Notes under the pieces: model-generated
The model's input: only the letters and a program-made list of their open reading frames with translations
Database searches by the model: none
What the model was told of the DNA's origin: nothing
Shown: piece by piece, positions 55,440 through 62,743 of the stretch
Layout: each line of letters starts with the position of its first letter
How positions within the stretch are numbered: position 1 is the stretch's first letter
Assembly: GCF_000024925.1 (NCBI RefSeq)
Contig: NC_013521.1
Coordinates: 2,232,001 to 2,296,000, forward strand
DNA length: 64,000 nt
DNA from: Sanguibacter keddieii DSM 10542
GTDB lineage: Bacteria > Actinomycetota > Actinomycetes > Actinomycetales > Cellulomonadaceae
Direction: 5' to 3'
Made by a program: the position numbers and the translations under genes

Positions 55440-55844
55440 GTGCAGATCGAACCGACCACCCCCACCGTGAAGAACCCGCCGGAGCAGTTCGCCGGCGACG
55501 TGTGGCTCGACGTCGTCGCGGCGCCGCACACCGAGGACCAGCGCATGACCGTCGCGACGGTGCGCTTCGCGCCGGGCGCCCGCACCGCGTGGCACTCGCA
55601 CGCCCGAGGCCAGTACCTGCGCGTCACCTCCGGAGTGGCCCGGTTCGGTGACCGCGAGGGCAACGTCATCGAGGTGCACGCCGGTCAGACGCTCTACACC
55701 CCGCCCGGCCAGGAGCACTGGCACGCCGCCGGGAGCGAGGGCTTCATGGAGCACCTGGCGATGCTCGAGTCGGGTGACGACCCCGCGACGACCACGACCT
55801 GGCTCGAGCACGTCTCGGACGCCGACCTGGCAGGCCAGGCGTGA
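55440..55844 (+). CDS. Cupin-domain protein
   Basis: 134 residues from GTG with GAGGAG upstream. A single small cupin barrel is seen: metal motif 1 is WHSHARGQYLRVTSG (two His), motif 2 PPGQEHWHAAGSEGFME. N-terminal residues ENPPEQF-like (KNPPEQFAGDVWLD) and the overall length match cupins that precede carboxymuconolactone-decarboxylase-fold proteins. The next gene overlaps by 4 bp, so the two products probably act together. The reaction is unknown; small metal cupins act as isomerases or dioxygenases. It lies 81 bp after the GH43 gene and may have its own promoter. Confidence 0.9.
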   Translation: MQIEPTTPTVKNPPEQFAGDVWLDVVAAPHTEDQRMTVATVRFAPGARTAWHSHARGQYLRVTSGVARFGDREGNVIEVHAGQTLYTPPGQEHWHAAGSEGFMEHLAMLESGDDPATTTTWLEHVSDADLAGQA

Positions 55845-56608
55845 CCCGTCGGCCGGGTGCGGCGGCCAGGGCGGAGCGCGCCACACTGTTCAGGGACGAG
55901 GCGTCCCCGTTCGCGGAGACCGACCCCGAGCTCGTCGCGTTCTACGACGACCTCGCCCTCGACGAGACCCTCCGCAAGGTCACGACCGACCTGTCCCGCG
56001 CGGACCGGCTGACCTACCAGCTCGGGGCCCTCGTGGCGGTCGGGGCCGTCACCGAGTTCCGCGGGCTCCTCCGTGCCGCGCTGGACAACGCCGTGACGCC
56101 CGTCCAGGCCAGGGAGGTCGTCTACCAGGCGGTCGCGTACGTCGGGATGGCCCGCGCCGCGGACTTCGTCCGTGCGACCGACGACGTGCTGACCGAGCGC
56201 GGCGTGGCCCTGCCGCTCGAGGGGATGTCGACCACGACGCCCGAGACCCGCGCGACCGACGGACTCGCGGTGCAGCAGCGGATCGTCGGCAAGAGCACGG
56301 TCGAGAGCATGTACACGAACGCGCCGGCCGACGCGCTGCGGTTCCAGGAGCTGCTCTCCGCGAGCTGCTTCGGCGACTACTACACGCGGGGCGGGCTCGA
56401 CGTGCAGCAACGTGAGCTGCTGACCTTCTCGATCCTCACCGCCCTCGGCGGCGCCGACGCGCAGGTCGCCGGGCACGTCCAGGCCAACCTCAACGTCGGG
56501 AACAGCCGGGCCACGTTGCTCGACGTGCTCACCGTCCTGCTGCCGCTCGTCGGGTACCCCCGCACGCTCAACGCCCTGGCCGCGGTGAACCAGGTCGCCC
56601 CGGCCTGA
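55841..56608 (+). CDS. Carboxymuconolactone-decarboxylase-fold protein, two tandem domains
   Basis: 255 residues, two CMD helical domains in tandem (ADRLTYQLGALVAVGAVTEF with the helix pair ending AREVVYQAVAYVGMARAADF; and DVQQRELLTFSILTALGGAD with DAQVAGHVQANLNVG). The AhpD-type CxxC pair is missing, so thioredoxin-like peroxidase activity is unlikely. A His in the second domain (GHVQANLNVG) is at the usual catalytic place. Similar cupin plus CMD pairs are widespread and annotated loosely. It may act on a lactone derived from sugar acids (inference). Its GTG start overlaps the cupin stop, and a strong bidirectional terminator follows. Confidence 0.9.
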   Translation: MTRRPGAAARAERATLFRDEASPFAETDPELVAFYDDLALDETLRKVTTDLSRADRLTYQLGALVAVGAVTEFRGLLRAALDNAVTPVQAREVVYQAVAYVGMARAADFVRATDDVLTERGVALPLEGMSTTTPETRATDGLAVQQRIVGKSTVESMYTNAPADALRFQELLSASCFGDYYTRGGLDVQQRELLTFSILTALGGADAQVAGHVQANLNVGNSRATLLDVLTVLLPLVGYPRTLNALAAVNQVAPA

Positions 56609-56653
56609 CCGCACCGCACCGGGACGCACCGATCAGCACCTCGGTCGGGATGA

Positions 56654-56691
56654 GCACGGCCCCGGGACCGGACGAGGTCCCGGGGCGGTGC
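56654..56691. terminator. Bidirectional terminator
   Basis: A perfect 11-bp stem (GCCCCGGGACC with its complement, 6-base loop) is extended past a G-G mismatch by GCAC/GTGC. It lies between the convergent CMD-fold gene (stop 56608) and the chemoreceptor gene (stop 56696). Confidence 0.88.
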
Positions 56692-56695
56692 TGTC

Positions 56696-58897
56696 TCACC
56701 GTGCGACGAGCGTGAACTCCCGGACGCCGTCGGCGAGCTCGGCGGCGACGCGACCGAGGCCGTCGACGACGTCGCGGACCTCGCCGACCTGCTGCGAGGT
56801 CGCCTGCGAGGTGGTCGCGACCAGGGCGACGTTCTCCGCGATGTCGGTCGAGCTGCCGGCCGCCCGCACGAGGTTGCGCTCGATCTCGGTGGTGGTCATC
56901 ACCTGCTGCTCGACGACGGCCGCCACGGAGGACTGCCGCTCGTTGACCTCGGTCATGGCCTGCGCGATGCGGGAGATCCCGACGGTGACGTCGCCGGCGT
57001 CGGTGGTCACCGCGTCGAGGACGGGGGTGATCGCGTCGATCGCGCGTGCGGTCTGCTGCGAGAGCTCCTTGACCTCCCCGGCGACGACCGCGAAGCCCTT
57101 GCCCGCGTCGCCCGCGCGCGCCGCCTCGATGGTGGCGTTGAGGGCGAGCAGGTTGGTCTGCTCCGCGATGGTCGTGACGGTGCGCAGCACCGCCGCGATC
57201 TGCGACGACGACCCGCCGAGCCGCTCGGCGGACTCCGACGCCTCGGAGATGAGCGTGACGGCGCGCGCCGCCTGCTCGGAGGCTGCACGGACGTCGTGCC
57301 CGACCGAGTCGATCGAGGTGCGCATCTCCGTCATCGCCGCGGTCACGGCCTGCACCTCGGACGAGACGACCGACGCGGAGCCGGCCGCCTCGGAGGCGCG
57401 CTCCTGGGCGTCGGAGGCGATGCCCTCGAGGGCGCGGCTCGAGCCGCCGAGGCCCTCGGCGGTCGCGTCGAGCGACCCGGCGCTGGCCTCCATGCGCTGC
57501 ACGGCCGTGCGCATCCCGTCGACGGCCTCGCGGAGCGCGACACCCATGGTGCCGATCTCGTCGGAGCCCTCGGGGACGACGGTCACCGAGAGGTCGCGCC
57601 CGGCGACGCGGCGGAGCGCGTCGGTGAGCCGACCGAGCCGCGCGGTGATCCGCCCGGACGCCCAGACGACGAGCCCGGCGATGAGGGCGGCGACCACGAC
57701 CCCGACGAGCGCGAGGTTGCGCAGCAGCTCGGCCGAGCCCGCCTCGAGCTGGCGAGGCACGGCCTCCAGGTCGGAGTCGAAGCCCCAGGCGGCGATGGTC
57801 CAGCCCCAGGCGGGGAAGGACCCGGCCTCGACGGTGGCCCGCCCCTCGGTCGGGAGGGTCACGGTGGTCTGGACGTGCCCGCCGTCGGCAGCGGCGAGGG
57901 CATCGGTGATCTGCTGGGTGTAGGCCGAGCCGTCGGCGTCGGTCGCGTCGAGGGCCGAGTCGCCCTCGCTCGCGCCGGGCGGCGGGACCACGTAGGCACC
58001 GGCGGCGTCCGTGACGGTGACGTAGCCGACGTCGCCGATGGCGATCTGCGCGAGCGCGGCGCGCAGCGGAGCGTCGACGTCGGTCTGCGGCAGGCCGACG
58101 AAGATCGCGCCGACCACCTCGCCGGACGCGTCGGTGAGCGGCCCGTAGCCGGTCACGTAGGTCTCGCCGACCACCTGGGCGGTCCCGAAGTAGCTCTCGC
58201 CGGACAGCAGCGCGGAGACGACGGCGTTGGGGCTGCCGTCGGCGGCCTTCGCGGCGATGTAGGTGCCAATGGCCCGCGCACCGTCCGCCGTCGGGACCGT
58301 CGTCGCGACCCGGAGCATGTCGCCGGTGCCGTCGACCCGCTGGAAGACCGTCACGGCCTCGCCGAGGAGCTCGGCGATGTCGTCGACGACGGGCGTGGCG
58401 GTCGAGAGGTCGGTGTTCTGGCCGAGCCACGTCCCGCCGACGCTCATGCGCGGCAGGGTGACGTCGGTGGCGTCGCCCGTGGTCTGGTTGGTCGCCCGCC
58501 AGGTGACCGGCGCACCGAGCTCGACTGCTCCCTGGGTCGCGAGGACCTGCTGGGCGACGCCGAGGTCGGACTCCAGGCGGGAGGTGACGGTCGCGACCTG
58601 GGTCTCGACGAGAGACTCGGCCTGCAGGACCGTGGTGGTCAGGGAGGAGCTCGTGAGGGCCCGGACGTCGTCGCCCGCCCTCCCGGCGAGCGTGGCGCTC
58701 TGGTAGGCGCCGGCGGCGGTCAGCAGCACCGCGGTCAGCGCGACGGAGCCGACGCCCATGACGAGGAGCTGCGCGCGCAGGCCGAGGCTGCGTCGCGCGG
58801 TGCTGGTCACGGGGGCGGAGGTGGTCGAGGCGGCGTTGCCGGGCGAGGGTGCGTGGGCGGTCGAGAGGGGCCCGGTAGGGCTCGTCGAAGGTCTCAC
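56696..58897 (-). CDS. Methyl-accepting chemotaxis protein
   Basis: 733 residues from a GTG start. A cytoplasmic Ser/Thr-rich stretch leads to TM1 ([20 protein letters not shown]), then a large extracellular sensor of the Cache_3/Cache_2 type (about 65-370; [40 protein letters not shown]), TM2 ([19 protein letters not shown]), a HAMP domain and the signalling domain with its hairpin tip [20 protein letters not shown]. It ends in REFTLVAR without a CheR/CheB docking pentapeptide. It should sense a small molecule and control the CheA kinase, implying a motile host. No other motility gene is in the window. Confidence 0.95.
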   Translation of the reverse strand: MRPSTSPTGPLSTAHAPSPGNAASTTSAPVTSTARRSLGLRAQLLVMGVGSVALTAVLLTAAGAYQSATLAGRAGDDVRALTSSSLTTTVLQAESLVETQVATVTSRLESDLGVAQQVLATQGAVELGAPVTWRATNQTTGDATDVTLPRMSVGGTWLGQNTDLSTATPVVDDIAELLGEAVTVFQRVDGTGDMLRVATTVPTADGARAIGTYIAAKAADGSPNAVVSALLSGESYFGTAQVVGETYVTGYGPLTDASGEVVGAIFVGLPQTDVDAPLRAALAQIAIGDVGYVTVTDAAGAYVVPPPGASEGDSALDATDADGSAYTQQITDALAAADGGHVQTTVTLPTEGRATVEAGSFPAWGWTIAAWGFDSDLEAVPRQLEAGSAELLRNLALVGVVVAALIAGLVVWASGRITARLGRLTDALRRVAGRDLSVTVVPEGSDEIGTMGVALREAVDGMRTAVQRMEASAGSLDATAEGLGGSSRALEGIASDAQERASEAAGSASVVSSEVQAVTAAMTEMRTSIDSVGHDVRAASEQAARAVTLISEASESAERLGGSSSQIAAVLRTVTTIAEQTNLLALNATIEAARAGDAGKGFAVVAGEVKELSQQTARAIDAITPVLDAVTTDAGDVTVGISRIAQAMTEVNERQSSVAAVVEQQVMTTTEIERNLVRAAGSSTDIAENVALVATTSQATSQQVGEVRDVVDGLGRVAAELADGVREFTLVAR

Positions 58898-58976
58898 TGG
58901 GGTAGGTGTCCTCAGATCGGAGGGGGCTGTCGACGGCTCTGGCGACGTGCGCCCCGCGTCTAGAGGCGACAGTCCC

Positions 58977-59002
58977 TCATCGACTTCCCAGCAAGGGACT
59001 TA
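58977..59002 (-). promoter_or_regulatory. Possible sigma-28 (flagellar) promoter of the chemoreceptor gene
   Basis: On the minus strand TAAG (59002-58999) is followed after 14 bases by GTCGATGA (58984-58977). The sigma-28 consensus is TAAA-N15-GCCGATAA, so nine of twelve positions match with a one-base-short spacer. The site lies about 80 bp before the GTG start. A 12-bp palindrome, GGACTTAAGTCC, covers the -35 part. Confidence 0.45.
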
Positions 59003-59059
59003 AGTCCTTCGATGGCACATCACCCCGTGTCGCACGGCACACCGTCCTGGAAGACGACC

Positions 59060-60040
59060 TCACGACCACGGACCCAGGTCGCGGTCGTCCCTGCCCGCGA
59101 GCTGCTCACCGAGGTCGCTCGCGACGTAGAGCACCGACCGTCCGTGGCGGGCGCGGGACAGCAGCCCGACGTCGTGCAGCACGCGCAGGTGCTGGTTCAC
59201 CGCGCTCGTGCTCACCCCGATCCGCAGCGCGAGCTCTGTCGACGAGGCAGGCTCGCGGAGCGCTGTCAGCAGACCGGCACGCGTCGTCCCGAGCAGGTCC
59301 GCGAGCGCGCCGCTCCCCCGTGCCGGTGCGGGGTCCCAGAGCGTCGCGGAGCCGCGGACCGGGTAGATCACGCAGGGCCGTCCGTCGTCGGTCACCGGTG
59401 AGGAGACGTTCTTGGTGAAGAGGCTGGGGATGAGCGTCAGCCCGGCTCCCGCGACATCGACGGTCCGCACCCTGGGGTCGCGGAGCGCGAGGGAGAGCGT
59501 CCGCCCGTCGAAGCTCACGGCGGGAGCGAGCCCGGCGAGCATCTCTCCGAGACCCGCACGGCCGGTCGTCCGACCGCGGAACACGATGTCGGCTTCGAGG
59601 AGGGTGCGCATCCTGGTCCAGGTGGAGCGGAACGACATGTCCCAGAGCTCGCCGACCGCGTCGACCACCCTCTGGCGGACGTCGGTGGCAGGCCCGCGCA
59701 GGGCCGCGGGTCGGGTGGTGTGGACGGCGTCGAGGTCGTGGTCGAGGCGATCGGGGTCGAGGGTCGCGAGCGCTGCGATCTCGTCGTCGAAGCGGGTGAG
59801 GGGCGTGGTCGGCACGGGGTTGAGGAAGTCGGGGACCCAGCTCCTGGTGTCGACGAGGGAGCGCAGGACGTCGAGCGCGGGTGCGGGGAGCTCTTCGGTG
59901 ACGCGTCGCACCCAGCGCAGGTGCACCGGATAGCGCGCCGGGTCGCTCAGCGCGCGCAGGGACAGCCCGAGCTCGTTGAGCGGGGAGAGCCCGAAGCGGA
60001 TGTCGGCGAGGTCGGCGTCGGACAACGAGTAGCGGAGCAT
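59060..60040 (-). CDS. ArsR-type HTH regulator with large N-terminal domain (DUF5937-like)
   Basis: 326 residues from the ATG at 60040; a longer frame upstream would read through the divergent promoter. The first 250 residues form a helical domain (SDADLADIRFGLSPLNELGL, RSLVDTRSWVPDFLNPVPTT, WTRMRTLLEADIVFRGRTTG) like that annotated DUF5937. The C-terminal winged helix is ArsR-like (TTRAGLLTALREPASSTELA, IGVSTSAVNQHLRVLHDVGL, RARHGRSVLYVAS). No metal-binding cysteines are seen, so it is not a metal sensor of the classic type. It is divergent from an MFS exporter and has an inverted repeat over its start. Confidence 0.88.
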   Translation of the reverse strand: MLRYSLSDADLADIRFGLSPLNELGLSLRALSDPARYPVHLRWVRRVTEELPAPALDVLRSLVDTRSWVPDFLNPVPTTPLTRFDDEIAALATLDPDRLDHDLDAVHTTRPAALRGPATDVRQRVVDAVGELWDMSFRSTWTRMRTLLEADIVFRGRTTGRAGLGEMLAGLAPAVSFDGRTLSLALRDPRVRTVDVAGAGLTLIPSLFTKNVSSPVTDDGRPCVIYPVRGSATLWDPAPARGSGALADLLGTTRAGLLTALREPASSTELALRIGVSTSAVNQHLRVLHDVGLLSRARHGRSVLYVASDLGEQLAGRDDRDLGPWS

Positions 60041-60057
60041 GAAGCCGTAGTCTTCAT
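60039..60057. promoter_or_regulatory. Inverted repeat over the ArsR-type start
   Basis: ATGAAG and CTTCAT, separated by seven bases, begin at the regulator start codon and lie 39 bp before the MFS start. This is a candidate operator controlling both divergent genes; the arms are short, so confidence is limited. Confidence 0.45.
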
Positions 60058-60095
60058 CATTGTGCGTGCTCCGTCGAGCAGGGTGAGATCGCAGC

Positions 60096-61577
60096 ATGCC
60101 CACCACCGACGCCCCGCCCACCGAGCGTGCGCGCACCCGACACCTGGCCTCCGAGCTCTCCTCGACGTTCCGTCCCGCCGATCCCGTGGCGCGCGCCCTC
60201 ACCGCGGCGTCGATGTCCCTGACCGTGGCCAACGGCATGTTCTACGCCGTGTCCGCCCTGCTCTTCACGCGGGCGATCGGTATCCCGGTCGTGACCGTGG
60301 GGCTCGGCCTCACGGCGGCCGGGGCGGTCGGGGTGCTCACGTCGCTGTGCGCGGGGTTCCTCGCCGACCGCGTCGGAGCGCTGCGCCTGCTCACGCTGTG
60401 CGTCGTCGCGCAGGGGCTGTCGCTCGCGGCGTTCTCCGTGGTCGACGGGGTGGCGGCCTTCGTCGCTGTCGCCTGCCTCGCGACGGGCACCCGGCAGGCT
60501 GGGGCGTCCGCACGGTCGGCACTCGTCGCGCGGTCCTTCACGGGGCCGTCCAGGGTGGAGATGCGGGCTCGCCTGCACGTCGTGGTCAACGTCGGGATCG
60601 GGGTCGGGACCTGCGTGGCCGCGGCTGCGCTGCTCGTCGACACCCCGGTCGCGTACCGGGTGAGCGTCCTCGTGGTCGGCTGCGTCGCCGCCACGGGCGC
60701 GGTGCCGCTCGTGCGGCTCGCGCGCAGCTCCGCGGCCCGACGCACGGCCGGGCCCGCTCCTGACGAGCCCGAGACCGGCTCCACGGTCTCGCCCGGTCGC
60801 TCGCCCTTCCGCGACCCGCAGTACCTCGTGGCGGTCGGCCTGACGAGCGTCTTCGCGGTGCACTTCGGGCTGCAGACCGTCGGGCTGCCGCTGTGGGTCG
60901 CCGAGCACACGAGCGTCCCGTCGGTGATGATCTCCGTGCTGCTGGTCCTCAACACGGTCCTGGTGGCGCTCTTCCAGGTGCGGTTCGCCCGTGGTGCGAC
61001 GACCGTCCCGGCCGCGGCGCGCACCATGACCCGTGCCTGCGTGGTGCTCGCCGTCGCGTGCGGCCTCTACGCTGCTGCCGCCGTGGGGAACGTCGCCCTG
61101 GCCGTGAGCCTGCTCGTGCTGGCGGCCGTCGTCCACGCCGCGGCCGAGCTGTGGGGCGAGGCCGGCTCGTGGACGCTGTCCTTCGACCTCGCCGACGAGC
61201 GCACGGCCGGGGCCTACCAGGGCGTGAGCACGATGGGCTACGCGATCGCCATGATGGTGGCGCCGCTGCTCGTGACCGCTACGGCCCTCAGCCACGGCAC
61301 CGCAGGGTGGGCCGCGCTGGCTGCGCTGTTCCTCGTCGTCGGGCTCGCCTTCTTCGCCGGCTCCCGGTGCTGGGCTCCGCACCGGGACCCCGCAGCCCGC
61401 GCCGGGCTGCAGGGGTCAGACCTTCCCCTGGATCAACCGGCGGAAGTAGACCTGCGGCTCGAGGAACCTGTCGAAGGCCCAGGTGAGCAGGCGCGGCTTC
61501 ACGAGGTCGACGAAGGGCACCGACGGCTGCGAACGCCCGGCGCGGTCGAACTCGGCGAGCAGCAGCCTGCGCCGTGA
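60096..61577 (+). CDS. MFS transporter with C-terminal extension antisense to the next gene
   Basis: 493 residues. Twelve membrane segments fill residues about 35-425 (VANGMFYAVSALLFTRAIGI first; GFLADRVGALRLLTLCVVAQ loop; last AALAALFLVVGLAFFAGS). The pattern resembles the group of MFS exporters paired with DUF5937/ArsR regulators. The final 60-70 residues (from about GLQGSDLPLDQPAEVDLRLE) are hydrophilic and are encoded opposite the end of the convergent flavoprotein gene, a 162-bp overlap. This tail is probably read-through after loss of an earlier stop, or evidence of a small sequence error. The substrate is unknown. Confidence 0.9.
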   Translation: MPTTDAPPTERARTRHLASELSSTFRPADPVARALTAASMSLTVANGMFYAVSALLFTRAIGIPVVTVGLGLTAAGAVGVLTSLCAGFLADRVGALRLLTLCVVAQGLSLAAFSVVDGVAAFVAVACLATGTRQAGASARSALVARSFTGPSRVEMRARLHVVVNVGIGVGTCVAAAALLVDTPVAYRVSVLVVGCVAATGAVPLVRLARSSAARRTAGPAPDEPETGSTVSPGRSPFRDPQYLVAVGLTSVFAVHFGLQTVGLPLWVAEHTSVPSVMISVLLVLNTVLVALFQVRFARGATTVPAAARTMTRACVVLAVACGLYAAAAVGNVALAVSLLVLAAVVHAAAELWGEAGSWTLSFDLADERTAGAYQGVSTMGYAIAMMVAPLLVTATALSHGTAGWAALAALFLVVGLAFFAGSRCWAPHRDPAARAGLQGSDLPLDQPAEVDLRLEEPVEGPGEQARLHEVDEGHRRLRTPGAVELGEQQPAP

Positions 61578-62621
61578 CGTCGTGACCGGGGCGATCGAGT
61601 AGCCGTCGTACCGCTGCATGGTGCCGCCGGTGCGCCGGGCGGCGATGTTGCGGGCCACCACGGGGACCTGCTTGCGCAGCGCGCCGCCGGACGGCAGGGC
61701 GTCGAGGTCGGCGACGTCGCCCAGACCCCACACCCGGGGGTGCTCGGGGTGCTGGAGGGTGTGGGGGTCGACGCGGAGGAAGCCGCCGTCGTCCGTCGTC
61801 GCCAGGCCGCTCTGCGCCACCCACGCGGGTGCGCGGTGCGGCGGTGCGACGTACAGCGCGTCGTAGCCGAGGGTGAGGGGGTTGCGCCCGGGTGCCACGT
61901 CGCGCTGCTCGGCGACGAGGTGCCGGGTCTGGGCGTCGACGGAGGTGACGGTGGTGGCGAGCGAGACCCGCACGTCCCGCTCCTCGAGGGCCTGCCGCAG
62001 GCGCTCGTCGGCGCTCTCGAGGTCGACGAGACGGTCGCTCTCGACGAGCAGCTCGACCTCGATGCTGTCCCGCACGCCGGTGTCCTCCCAGTGGTCCAGG
62101 GCGAGGAAGAGCGGCTTGAGCCCGACGGGTGCGCAGGGCACGTGCCTGTCCGAGATGACGAAGACGGCACGCCCGGCGGTGAGCGTCGACAGCATCTCCC
62201 ACGTGTCGACGGCCGAGGCCGGCAGGTAGCTGGTCGCCGCGTAGGGCGTCCGGACCGCTGCCTCGGAGCCGGGGATCGCGTCCCAGTCCACCTGGGAGCC
62301 TGGGCACAGCGCGAGGTCGGTGTAGTGGAGCTCCCCTCCCCCGGCGAGCACCACGACCGACCGCTCGGGGTCCACCGAGGCGACCGAGTCACGCACCCAG
62401 CGCACGCCGTCGGGGAGCACGTCCTGCTGCGGTCGGCGCAGGTCGTCGAGGGTCGCCTGCCCTCCTGCCACGTAGGACAGCAGCGGGCGGTAGTGGTGCT
62501 CGTGCCGCGGCTCGACCACCACGACGTCCTGGGCTCCGTCGCGGCGCAGGCGACCGGCCAGGGACAGTCCTGCGTTGCCGCCGCCGACGATGACGACGTC
62601 GTGGTGCTCGGGGGTGCTCAT
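61416..62621 (-). CDS. FAD-dependent oxidoreductase, sulfide:quinone reductase-like
   Basis: 401 residues from the ATG at 62621; an in-frame start six codons upstream is possible. FAD-binding VVIVGGGNAGLSLAGRLRRD begins the protein, followed by VVEPRHEHHYRPLLSYVAGG, which matches the H-x-Y/F-P-L segment of SQR/type II NADH dehydrogenases. CAPVGLKPLF and VWGLGDVADLDALPSGGALR (second FAD site) follow, and it ends LEPQVYFRRLIQGKV. SQR enzymes pass electrons from sulfide to quinone; of the three catalytic Cys, only the CAP one is clearly at the expected place, so sulfide oxidation is uncertain. It lies peripherally on the membrane in known members. Confidence 0.88.
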   Translation of the reverse strand: MSTPEHHDVVIVGGGNAGLSLAGRLRRDGAQDVVVVEPRHEHHYRPLLSYVAGGQATLDDLRRPQQDVLPDGVRWVRDSVASVDPERSVVVLAGGGELHYTDLALCPGSQVDWDAIPGSEAAVRTPYAATSYLPASAVDTWEMLSTLTAGRAVFVISDRHVPCAPVGLKPLFLALDHWEDTGVRDSIEVELLVESDRLVDLESADERLRQALEERDVRVSLATTVTSVDAQTRHLVAEQRDVAPGRNPLTLGYDALYVAPPHRAPAWVAQSGLATTDDGGFLRVDPHTLQHPEHPRVWGLGDVADLDALPSGGALRKQVPVVARNIAARRTGGTMQRYDGYSIAPVTTSRRRLLLAEFDRAGRSQPSVPFVDLVKPRLLTWAFDRFLEPQVYFRRLIQGKV

Positions 62622-62743
62622 GAGGGGTGGGCTCCGCACTGCTGGGAGGTCGTGGGGTCCTCTCGCACGCTACGCGCAGTCACCCGTCGGCGCGGCTCGA
62701 GAGCCCTGGCGCCGCTGAGAGGCCCGAGCCGCTCGAGGCGCGC

